NCBI GenBank assembly: GCA_903932755.1
Contig: CAIZHL010000410.1
Span: forward strand, 1-5,195
Length of the DNA: 5,195 bases
Origin: an uncultured beta proteobacterium
GTDB lineage: Bacteria; Pseudomonadota; Gammaproteobacteria; Burkholderiales; Rhodocyclaceae
Direction: 5' to 3'
Made by a program: the position numbers and the translations under genes. This document shows positions 1-5,195 of this stretch, one piece after another. Numbering within the stretch: position 1 is the first letter of the stretch; every line of letters starts with the position of its first letter. The notes under the pieces are model-generated. The model ran no database searches. It was not told the DNA's origin and was given only the letters and a program-made list of their open reading frames with translations.

Positions 1-549
1 CGCGGCGTGATCCATTCCGAGATTCCGCAGCAGGAAGCCGGCGTCATGGAAGGCTTCCAGCTCTGGCTGAACCTGCCTGCCAGCGACAAGATGAGTGCGC
101 CCTGGTATCGCGATTTCGCCGCGGCCGAGCTGCCGCGCTTCGTTACCGATGCCGGCGTCGACGTGACCGTGATCGCCGGTGAGAGCCACGGCGTCACCGG
201 TGCGGTGAAGCGCGCGGCGACGGCGCCCTTGTATCTCGACCTGCACCTGCCGGCCGGCGCGCGTTTCACGCAGGCGCTGGCGGCGGAGCACAACGCCTTC
301 GTCTATGTCTATCGCGGCGAAGTGCGGATCGGCGCGGAAACGCTGCCGGTGCAACGCATGGCGATCCTGGCCAATGACGCCGAAGCCGACGGCGTGACCA
401 TCGAAGCCACCGGCGAGGCGAAGGTCCTGCTGATCGCCGGCCGGCCGCTGAATGAACCGATCGCCCAATACGGTCCCTTCGTCATGAACACGGACCAGGA
501 GATTTACCAGGCGCTCAACGATTTTCGCGATGGGCACCTGGCGCAGTAG
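1..549 (+). CDS. Pirin family protein (cupin), 5'-truncated by the window edge
   Basis: This is the C-terminal 182 residues of a pirin; the reading frame is open from base 1, so the true start lies upstream. Bacterial pirins are usually about 230-300 residues, so roughly the first third is missing. The visible part opens with RGVIHSEIPQ, the pirin signature in which His5 and Glu7 correspond to the last two ligands of the N-terminal cupin metal site. The two earlier His ligands would be off-window. GFQLWLNLPASDKM follows (residues 18-31), then the C-terminal cupin with FVYVYRGEVRIG (about 100-111) and the typical pirin ending RPLNEPIAQYGPFVMNT (148-164). Pirins are cytosolic iron-binding bicupins; some, such as E. 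coli YhhW, oxidise quercetin, and others act as regulators or redox sensors. The true substrate cannot be read here. It is the first visible gene of a likely pirin-doxX-dioxygenase unit. The GTG at base 7 is an internal Val, not a start. Confidence 0.95.
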   Translation, partial: RGVIHSEIPQQEAGVMEGFQLWLNLPASDKMSAPWYRDFAAAELPRFVTDAGVDVTVIAGESHGVTGAVKRAATAPLYLDLHLPAGARFTQALAAEHNAFVYVYRGEVRIGAETLPVQRMAILANDAEADGVTIEATGEAKVLLIAGRPLNEPIAQYGPFVMNTDQEIYQALNDFRDGHLAQ

Positions 550-603
550 TTTTTTTCACAACCAACGATATTTCAATTCACTTTACCTACCAGGAGAAAT
601 GCA
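550..603 (+). promoter_or_regulatory. AT-rich pirin-doxX spacer with Shine-Dalgarno for doxX
   Basis: These 54 bases are far richer in A and T than the flanking genes and begin with seven Ts straight after the pirin stop codon. AGGAGA at 592-597 lies six bases before the ATG at 604 and is the best ribosome binding site in the window. I saw no convincing GC stem before the T run, so I do not call a terminator. TTCACA at 555-560 could be a -35 box, but no well-spaced -10 follows, so an internal promoter is only possible. Confidence 0.5.
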
Positions 604-1056
604 ATGAATGATGCTTACAAAACCTATGTTCCCGTTGTCGGGCGCCTGCTGCTGGCCCTGATGTTCATCCTCTCCGGCTTCGGCAAGCTGGGCAACATCG
701 AGGGCACCGCAGCCTTCATCGCCAGCGGCGGACTGCCGATGCCGACAGTACTCGCGGCCGCGGTGGGTGCGCTGGAACTGTTCGGCGGGCTGGCGCTGGT
801 GGTGGGTTACCAGGTCCGCCTGGCCGGGCTCGCGCTGGGCTTGTTCACCGTGGCGGCCAGCGTCGTCTTCCATGCCTTCTGGTCGGCACCGGCAGACCAG
901 CAATACGTCGCCCAACTGCTGTTCATGAAGAACATCTCGGTGGCCGGCGGCATGCTGCTGATCTCGGCACTCGGCGCCGGACCGCTGAGCATCGATGCGC
1001 GGCTTGCGGCCGGAGCTGCGACGCGCTTCAAGCCGGCCCTGGCACAAAGCGCCTGA
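604..1056 (+). CDS. DoxX family inner-membrane protein
   Basis: A 150-residue protein of the DoxX/DoxD-like family, the usual length for this group. Four hydrophobic helices are visible at about residues 11-28, 47-68, 72-92 and 108-125. Family-like motifs are GRLLLALMFILSGFGKL at the first helix (13-29), FHAFW after the third (89-93) and FMKNISVAGGML at the fourth (107-118), with GPLSID shortly before the C-terminus. The ATG at 604 is fixed by AGGAGA six bases upstream; the ATG at 599 is in another frame. The family is named after the small subunit of the archaeal thiosulfate:quinone oxidoreductase, but most bacterial members have no assigned reaction. Links to redox homeostasis and oxidative stress are reported for some. 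The gene lies between pirin and an extradiol dioxygenase, which suggests a shared stress or aromatic-related role, but nothing in the sequence shows a catalytic site. Confidence 0.93.
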   Translation: MNDAYKTYVPVVGRLLLALMFILSGFGKLGNIEGTAAFIASGGLPMPTVLAAAVGALELFGGLALVVGYQVRLAGLALGLFTVAASVVFHAFWSAPADQQYVAQLLFMKNISVAGGMLLISALGAGPLSIDARLAAGAATRFKPALAQSA

Positions 1057-1078
1057 GCCATTGAACGGATACCCGGCC

Positions 1079-1873
1079 GTGAGCAGAACCCCAATCCTCT
1101 TCATTTCCCACGGTGCACCAACCTTCGCGCTCGACCCCGGCAAGCTCGGCGCCCGGCTGACTGCCCTGGGCAAGGACTTGTCAGGGGTGAAGGCGATCCT
1201 GGTCGTATCGCCGCATTGGCAGACGGTCGGCGTCAGGGTCATGGCCAGCAAAGCGCCGACCACGCTGCACGACTTCGGCGGCTTTCCGCAGCCGCTGTAC
1301 GAACTGCAGTATCCGGCACGCGGCCACCTGCAGTTCGCGATCGAGGCCAGCCGCTTGCTGGCCGACGCCGGCTTCGAGGTCAGTCTGGACGACGAGCGCG
1401 GGCTGGATCACGGCGCCTGGGTGCCTTTGATGCACCTGCGGCCGGCCGCCGACATTCCCGTATTCCAGGTGTCGATGCCGCACACGCTGGATGCGGCAGG
1501 GGCGCTGCAACTGGGCCGCGCCCTGGCCCCGCTGCGGCAACGCGGCGTGCTGATCGTCGGCTCGGGCAGCATGACGCACAACCTCTACGAGATTCGACCA
1601 TCCGCCAGCGGCGAGGCGGCCTATGCCCGCGAATTCGCCGCGTGGGTGCGGCAAGCCGTGCTCGCCGACGCCACCGACACGCTGGCGGACTATCGCCGCC
1701 TGGCGCCACATGCCCAGCGCGCACATCCCACCGAGGAACACTTCCTGCCGCTGCTGGTCGCCATCGGCGCCAACGGCGGCAATGGCAACAATGGCAGCAG
1801 TGGCGCCGCACGAGTCATCGCGGACGAAATCACCTACGGGGTGCTGTCCATGGAATCCTATGCCTGGGACTGA
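1079..1873 (+). CDS. Class III extradiol ring-cleavage dioxygenase, YgiD/DODA type
   Basis: A 264-residue LigB-superfamily protein, close in length to E. coli YgiD and plant DOPA 4,5-dioxygenase. These enzymes use a single bound metal to open catechol rings with O2. Numbered from the GTG at 1079, ligand and active-site candidates are His11 (ISHGAPTFAL), His46 (VSPHW), His167 (GSGSMTHNL) and His221 (AHPTEEHFLPL). HDFGGFP at 64-70, LYELQYPA at 73-80, GLDHGAWVPL at 108-117 and the ending YGVLSMESYAWD are also typical of the family. The frame stays open back to 995, but that would overlap doxX. The GTG at 1079 is chosen because the family N-terminus begins about there; TTG at 1061 is an alternative, and neither has a strong Shine-Dalgarno. 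The doxX stop is 22 bases upstream, so they are probably co-transcribed. An Asn/Gly-rich stretch (residues 232-242) lies near the C-terminus. The physiological substrate is unknown. Confidence 0.94.
   Translation: MSRTPILFISHGAPTFALDPGKLGARLTALGKDLSGVKAILVVSPHWQTVGVRVMASKAPTTLHDFGGFPQPLYELQYPARGHLQFAIEASRLLADAGFEVSLDDERGLDHGAWVPLMHLRPAADIPVFQVSMPHTLDAAGALQLGRALAPLRQRGVLIVGSGSMTHNLYEIRPSASGEAAYAREFAAWVRQAVLADATDTLADYRRLAPHAQRAHPTEEHFLPLLVAIGANGGNGNNGSSGAARVIADEITYGVLSMESYAWD
1772..1804 (+). repeat. Low-complexity AAYGGC-like tract encoding an Asn/Gly/Ser loop
   Basis: Eleven codons within the dioxygenase gene are built almost wholly from AAC/AAT, GGC and AGC/AGT triplets and encode NGGNGNNGSSG. 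The tract lies between the conserved EEHFLPLLVAIGA segment and the closing YGVLSMESYAWD segment, where family members have a short variable loop. The triplet pattern is consistent with slippage-type expansion, and the tract keeps the frame. It is probably a flexible surface loop. Confidence 0.6.
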
Positions 1874-1909
1874 GCAGGTGCCGGACGCGCGACGGCGGGC
1901 GGCTTCAGG

Positions 1910-1915
1910 GACAAT
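1910..1915 (+). promoter_or_regulatory. Possible -10 box (GACAAT) ahead of the FUSC gene
   Basis: GACAAT lies 29 bases before the ATG at 1945 in the 71-base gap after the dioxygenase, and would put a transcription start near 1922. No recognisable -35 hexamer stands about 17 bases upstream, so this is weak. The gap has no clear terminator either, so read-through from the dioxygenase is equally possible. Confidence 0.2.
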
Positions 1916-1944
1916 GTCGGGCAAATGGACCAACAGGCTGACCA

Positions 1945-3039
1945 ATGATGAACCGGCGATGGTGGAGCAGGCTGCAGGCGCTGTTGCGCCGCGAAATGCT
2001 GCACCTGGCGACCGTCAATCGCAGCGACAGGCGCTGGCAAATGCCTTTCTGCGCCGCACTGGCCTCCGGCCTGCCCCTCTTGGTCGGGGTCTATTTCGAC
2101 CGCCTCGATTACGGGCTGGTCTCCTCGCTGGGCGGGCTGGTCTTCCTCTACTCGCCCAACACGGCGCTGTCGCACCGGATGGTGGCGCTCATGGCCTGCG
2201 CCTTCGGCATGAGCGCCTGCTATGCACTGGGTGTGATGAGCCATTTCTTTCCGCTGCTGCTGGTGCCCGTGCTGGGCTTCATCGCCATCCTGGTGTCCAT
2301 GGTCTGTCGCTTCTATGTCGTGGGACCGCCGGGCAGCCTGTTTTTCGTCATGGCGGCATCGATCGGCGCCTACTCGCCGATCGACGTAATGCAGGTGCCG
2401 CTGCATGTCGGGCTGTTTACCATGGGCTGCCTGCTGGCCTGCCTGATCGCCTTTTTCTACGGCGTCTACATCCTGCGGCTGCAGGCGCCGCAGCCCGCCG
2501 CGCCTCTGCCGCCGGCGTCTTTCGACTTTGTCGTCTTCGATTCGATCGTGATCGGGCTCGCCGTGGCGGTTTCCCTGGCCGTGGCGCAAGCCCTGCAGCT
2601 TGAGCGAGCCTACTGGGTGCCGGTGAGCTGCCTGGCCGTGATGCAGGGAGCATCCCTGCGCGCGGTGTGGAACAAGCAGCTGCACCGCATCGTCGGCACC
2701 GCGGTCGGCCTCTTGCTGACCTGGGCCCTGCTGGCATTGCCGCTGGACAAATGGAGCGTGTCGCTGCTGATGATGGCGCTGACCTTCGTCGTCGAGACCC
2801 TTGTGGTGCGTCACTACGGCCTGGCCGTGGTGTTCATCACCCCGCTGACCATCTTTCTGGCCGAGGCCGCGCGGCTGGGGCAAGGCGCGCCCGCAGGCAT
2901 GCTGCAGGCCCGCCTGTTCGATATCGTGCTGGGTTCGGTGATCGGACTGCTCGGCGGCATCTGCCTGCACAGTCCGCGCTTCCGCAACGCCCTGGGCCCC
3001 CGCATCCGGCGCCTGTTTTCGGCGCGGCTGCTGCCCTGA
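1945..3039 (+). CDS. FUSC family inner-membrane protein (putative aromatic-acid-type exporter)
   Basis: A 364-residue hydrophobic protein with about 10-12 predicted membrane segments, including stretches near residues 33-51, 57-70, 80-98, 102-121, 129-145, 153-177, 199-217, 249-266, 272-288, 291-308 and 324-341. The second half carries FUSC-family marks: RAYWVPVSCLAVMQ (221-234), NKQLHRIVGTAVG (243-255) and ARLFDIVLGSVIG (322-334). A Pro/Ala-rich linker at 180-192 separates two membrane halves. The family includes AaeB, the E. coli p-hydroxybenzoic acid exporter subunit of about 650 residues; this protein is much shorter and lacks the large soluble domain, so transport is inferred and the substrate unknown. 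The ATG at 1945 is followed at once by another at 1948; an AGG at 1935-1937 is the only Shine-Dalgarno candidate. The N-terminus is basic (residues 4-31), as expected for a cytoplasmic end. It follows the dioxygenase by 71 bases. No AaeA-like membrane fusion partner is visible. Confidence 0.88.
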   Translation: MMNRRWWSRLQALLRREMLHLATVNRSDRRWQMPFCAALASGLPLLVGVYFDRLDYGLVSSLGGLVFLYSPNTALSHRMVALMACAFGMSACYALGVMSHFFPLLLVPVLGFIAILVSMVCRFYVVGPPGSLFFVMAASIGAYSPIDVMQVPLHVGLFTMGCLLACLIAFFYGVYILRLQAPQPAAPLPPASFDFVVFDSIVIGLAVAVSLAVAQALQLERAYWVPVSCLAVMQGASLRAVWNKQLHRIVGTAVGLLLTWALLALPLDKWSVSLLMMALTFVVETLVVRHYGLAVVFITPLTIFLAEAARLGQGAPAGMLQARLFDIVLGSVIGLLGGICLHSPRFRNALGPRIRRLFSARLLP

Positions 3040-3087
3040 CCGGCAAGAAGCCGGGCAAGGGCGCCGGCCTGCCTGTGCCGCGTCCGG

Positions 3088-3093
3088 TAAAAT
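3088..3093 (+). promoter_or_regulatory. Possible -10 box (TAAAAT) giving an almost leaderless rlhA transcript
   Basis: TAAAAT ends nine bases before the rlhA ATG at 3103. If it is used as a sigma-70 -10 element, transcription would begin about 3100-3103, so the mRNA would have almost no leader. This agrees with the lack of any Shine-Dalgarno in the preceding bases (GCCGCTCCC). A match to TTGACA about 17 bases further upstream is not visible; the region is GC-rich. The assignment rests on the -10 match and spacing only. Confidence 0.4.
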
Positions 3094-3102
3094 GCCGCTC
3101 CC

Positions 3103-5019
3103 ATGCCTAGAAGCCTCGAACTGTTAGCTCCTGCCAAAAATGCCGAGACCGGCATCGAAGCCATCCGGCACGGCGCCGATGCGGTATATATCGGCGGCCC
3201 GGCCTTCGGCGCGCGCTACGGCGCCGGCAACACCGTGCAGGACATCGAACGCCTGACGGCCTTCGCCCACCGCTTCCACGCCAAGATCTTCATCACCCTC
3301 AATACCATCCTGCGCGACGACGAGATCGAGGATGCGCGCCGCCTGGCCTGGCAGATGTACGAGGCCGGCGCCGACGCCCTGATCGTGCAGGACATGGGCC
3401 TGCTGGAAACCGACCTGCCTCCGCTCGAACTGCATGCCTCGACCCAGACCGACATTCGCACCCCGGAACGGGCGCGCTTTCTCGCCGACGCCGGCTTTTC
3501 GCAGATCGTCCTGGCGCGCGAACTGTCGCTGCCGGAGATTCGGGCGATCCATGCAAAAGTCGGCGATGGCGATACGGCGCCCATCCTCGAATTCTTCATC
3601 CACGGCGCGCTCTGCGTCGCGTTTTCCGGGCAGTGCTACATCAGCCACGCCCACACCGGGCGCAGCGCGAACCGCGGCGAATGTTCGCAAGCCTGCCGCC
3701 TGCCTTACAACCTCGAAGACAAGCAGGGCCGCATCGTCGCCTTCGACAAGCACCTGCTGTCGATGAAAGACAACGACCAGAGCGCCAACCTGCGCGCGCT
3801 GGCCGACGCCGGCATCCGCTCCTTCAAGATCGAGGGCCGGCTGAAGGACGTCGCCTACGTCAAGAACACCACCGCACACTACCGGCAGTTGCTCGACCGC
3901 ATCATCGAAGAGTCGCCGCAGCAGTATTCGCGCGCCTCCTCCGGGCAGTGCAGCTTCACCTTCACGCCACGCCCGGAGAAAACCTTCAACCGCGGCGCCA
4001 CCGACTATTTCGTCAATGGCCGCAACGCCGGCATCGCCGCCTTCGACACGCCGAGCTTCGCCGGCGCGGCCAGCGGCACGGTGACGCGCATCGGCCCCGA
4101 CTGGTTCGAGGTCGACAGCGAGGAAGAATTCGCCAATGGCGACGGCATTTCATATCTCTCGCGCGGCAGGAAACTTGCCGGCCTGCGCATCAATGTTGCC
4201 GAGCGCGTTCGCCAGCACCAGCGCCTCTTCCCCAACGAGATGCCCGATGATCCCGAAGGCTTCAAGCCTGGCATCGAGATCCACCGCAATCGCGACCAGG
4301 CCTTCGAGCGCCTGCTGGAAAAGGAATCCGCAGCGCGCCACATCGGCGTCCTTGTGGAACTGGCTGAAACTTCCGACGGCTTCGCCCTGACGCTGAAGGA
4401 CGAAGACGGCATCGAGGCTTGCGCCACGATCGCCCACGGCAAGGAGCCGGCGAAGAATCCCGAGCGCGCGCTGGCAGCCGTCGGCGAAAGCCTGGGCAAA
4501 CTGGGTGCCACCGATTTCAAGGCCACCGGCGTGAATGTCGCTCTCGCCCAAGCCTGGTTCCTGCCCGCCTCGACGATCAACGCGCTGCGCCGCGATGCCG
4601 TGGAAAAACTCATCGCCGCGCGCGAGGCTGCCAGGCCGCGCCCGCGCCGCGCGCCGCCGCTTGAGCCGCCGGCCATCTATCCCGAACGCGAGCTGAGTTA
4701 CCTCGCCAACGTCCTCAACAGCCGGGCGCGCTCCTTCTACAAACGCCATGGCGTGGAAATGATCGCCGACGCCTACGAGGCCGACACCACGCCGGGCGAA
4801 GTCTCGCTGATGATCACCAAGCACTGCCTGCGCTACAGCCACAGCCTGTGCCCGAAGGAAGCCAAGGGCTGGGTCAAGGGCGTAAACGCCGAGCCGATGG
4901 TGCTGGTCAACGGCAAGGAACGCCTGACCCTGCGCTTCGACTGCAAGGCCTGCGAGATGCACGTCGTCGGCAAGGCGAAGAAAGGCCGCACGATCAGCAT
5001 CCTGCCGGTCGCGCATTGA
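3103..5019 (+). CDS. rlhA: 23S rRNA 5-hydroxycytidine C2501 synthase (U32 peptidase-like family)
   Basis: A 638-residue protein that matches E. coli RlhA (YdcP, about 650 residues) along its length. RlhA hydroxylates C2501 in the peptidyl-transferase region of 23S rRNA; in E. coli this depends on iron-sulfur cluster assembly and on the chorismate/prephenate pathway. The N-terminal TIM-barrel-like part shows LELLAPAKN (5-13), GADAVYIGGPAFGAR (24-38), LHASTQTDIRT (110-120) and the U32 signature EFFIHGALCVAFSGQCYIS (163-181), then GRSANRGECSQACRLPY (186-202) and SFKIEGRLKD (240-249). Cys171, Cys178, Cys194 and Cys198 are probable cluster ligands. KTFNRGATDYFVN (293-305) marks the middle domain. 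The C-terminal domain has ITKHCLRYSHSLCP (571-584) and FDCKACEMHVVGKAK (612-626), a second four-Cys set (575, 583, 614, 617). This length and C-terminus separate it from the shorter TrhP/YegQ. Residues 151-160 (AKVGDGDTAP) appear longer than in E. coli and are encoded by a repeated DNA segment. The ATG at 3103 matches the family start. Confidence 0.96.
   Translation: MPRSLELLAPAKNAETGIEAIRHGADAVYIGGPAFGARYGAGNTVQDIERLTAFAHRFHAKIFITLNTILRDDEIEDARRLAWQMYEAGADALIVQDMGLLETDLPPLELHASTQTDIRTPERARFLADAGFSQIVLARELSLPEIRAIHAKVGDGDTAPILEFFIHGALCVAFSGQCYISHAHTGRSANRGECSQACRLPYNLEDKQGRIVAFDKHLLSMKDNDQSANLRALADAGIRSFKIEGRLKDVAYVKNTTAHYRQLLDRIIEESPQQYSRASSGQCSFTFTPRPEKTFNRGATDYFVNGRNAGIAAFDTPSFAGAASGTVTRIGPDWFEVDSEEEFANGDGISYLSRGRKLAGLRINVAERVRQHQRLFPNEMPDDPEGFKPGIEIHRNRDQAFERLLEKESAARHIGVLVELAETSDGFALTLKDEDGIEACATIAHGKEPAKNPERALAAVGESLGKLGATDFKATGVNVALAQAWFLPASTINALRRDAVEKLIAAREAARPRPRRAPPLEPPAIYPERELSYLANVLNSRARSFYKRHGVEMIADAYEADTTPGEVSLMITKHCLRYSHSLCPKEAKGWVKGVNAEPMVLVNGKERLTLRFDCKACEMHVVGKAKKGRTISILPVAH
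3554..3579 (+). repeat. 26-base direct repeat, copy 1 (inside rlhA)
   Basis: This segment begins CAAAAGTCGGCGATGG and recurs at 5142-5167 with 25 of 26 bases identical; the only difference is A here (3566) against C there (5154). It keeps the rlhA frame and encodes most of AKVGDGDTAP (residues 151-160). It contains a tandem pair of GGCGAT. Identity stops abruptly on both sides. Confidence 0.85.
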
Positions 5020-5048
5020 GAAAGGAAACCATTGATAAAGTCATGTTT

Positions 5049-5117
5049 CGTCATTCCGGCGAAAGCCGGAATCCAGACGACTCATGGCCCTGGACACCGG
5101 CTTTCGCCGATGTGACG
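5049..5117. repeat. REP-like inverted hairpin pair (dispersed intergenic element)
   Basis: Two 28-base arms face each other: 5049-5076 and 5090-5117, with 23 of 28 positions complementary and a 13-base spacer. The left arm contains a perfect hairpin, ATTCCGGC-GAAA-GCCGGAAT (5053-5072), with an 8-bp stem and a GAAA tetraloop. The right arm has a weaker hairpin with a CGGC/GCCG stem (5098-5109). The pattern CGTCATTCC...GGAATCCAG is one I recognise as a very common intergenic repeat in proteobacteria, and its 20-base core resembles the neisserial dRS3 form ATTCC-N10-GGAAT. It starts 29 bases after the rlhA stop. No T tract follows either hairpin, so it is not a standard intrinsic terminator, although such structures may shield mRNA 3' ends. 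It could be a target for mobile elements, but none is present here. Confidence 0.8.
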
Positions 5118-5141
5118 GCTTATTCACCGCTTCCAAAACAT

Positions 5142-5167
5142 CAAAAGTCGGCGCTGGCGATACGGCG
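5142..5167 (+). repeat. 26-base direct repeat, copy 2 (intergenic)
   Basis: This is the second copy of the segment at 3554-3579 in rlhA, in the same orientation, with 25 of 26 bases identical. It lies 24 bases after the REP-like element and ends nine bases before a possible start codon at 5177. No reading frame of its own is supported. Confidence 0.85.
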
Positions 5168-5176
5168 ATTTCAACG

Positions 5177-5195
5177 ATGAGACTCGTCCTCGCCC
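5177..5195 (+). CDS. Possible start of a downstream gene (cut by window end)
   Basis: An ATG at 5177 opens a frame reading MRLVLA up to the window edge. The residues resemble the first beta strand of many cytosolic enzymes, but six codons are too few to name a family. There is no clear Shine-Dalgarno in the preceding 15 bases, so the call rests only on its position after the intergenic repeats and on the same strand as its neighbours. Confidence 0.25.

Noticed and set aside
550..556. Seven Ts after the pirin stop as the tail of a terminator
   Set aside because: The bases before them form no stable GC stem, and the next gene has the same orientation with a good ribosome site and looks co-transcribed.
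995..1078. Upstream extension of the dioxygenase to an ATG at 995
   Set aside because: It would overlap the conserved doxX C-terminus by about 60 bases and add residues with no likeness to the family, whose members start at about the GTG at 1079.
583..1263. Long open frames on the minus strand, here and opposite the dioxygenase, FUSC and rlhA genes
   Set aside because: They are opposite well-recognised genes, have Arg/Gln/His-rich compositions typical of antisense frames in GC-rich DNA, and show no family motifs.
3040..3054. CCGGC-AAGAA-GCCGG hairpin just after the FUSC stop, as a terminator
   Set aside because: The stem has only five base pairs and no T tract follows. It may be chance in GC-rich sequence.
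5053..5072. The perfect left-arm hairpin as an intrinsic terminator for rlhA
   Set aside because: The stem is strong, but the bases after it (CCAGACGACT) hold no T run. It is better explained as part of the dispersed repeat.
5032..5115. A 27-codon frame from TTG at 5032 with an AAAGGAAA sequence just upstream, reading ...VIPAKAGIQ...
   Set aside because: VIPAKAGIQ is another stock translation of the same repeat; the frame ends within the right arm and has no family resemblance.
5043..5180. A 45-codon frame from the ATG at 5043 reading FRHSGESRNP... after rlhA
   Set aside because: HSGESRNP is the familiar translation of this REP-like repeat and turns up as a spurious hypothetical protein in many genomes. 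The frame runs straight across both repeat arms and has no support as a protein.

Overview
The window is GC-rich, and every confident gene lies on the + strand. Protein families, GC content, a GC-rich proteobacterial intergenic repeat and the way rlhA starts all suggest a betaproteobacterium, possibly Rhodocyclales or Burkholderiales. That placement is an inference from style and not from a marker gene. Coding density is high, and no gene-free stretch exceeds about 180 bases.

Layout: positions 1-549 hold the C-terminal part of a pirin-family cupin protein whose start lies upstream of the window. After a 54-base AT-rich gap with a good Shine-Dalgarno come a four-helix DoxX-family membrane protein (604-1056) and, 22 bases later, a YgiD/DODA-type class III extradiol dioxygenase (about 1079-1873). 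A 71-base gap leads to a compact FUSC-family inner-membrane protein (1945-3039). A 63-base gap with a TAAAAT box just before the start codon leads to rlhA (3103-5019), the 23S rRNA 5-hydroxycytidine synthase of the peptidase U32-like family. The last 176 bases hold a REP-like pair of inverted hairpin repeats (5049-5117), a second copy of a 26-base segment also found inside rlhA (5142-5167), and possibly the first codons of another gene at 5177.

How the genes may work together: pirin, DoxX and a DODA-type dioxygenase are familiar neighbours in proteobacteria and look like one transcription unit. The first and third belong to metal-dependent, aromatic-handling families (quercetinase-like cupin, extradiol dioxygenase). 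The FUSC protein belongs to a family that includes aromatic-acid exporters, so aromatic or redox stress defence is a reasonable but unproven theme. rlhA is a housekeeping rRNA modification gene and probably a separate unit.

No wholly new system is evident. The least expected signal is the near-exact 26-base direct repeat shared by rlhA and its downstream intergenic region. In rlhA it coincides with a short extra segment of the protein relative to the E. coli homologue as I recall it.
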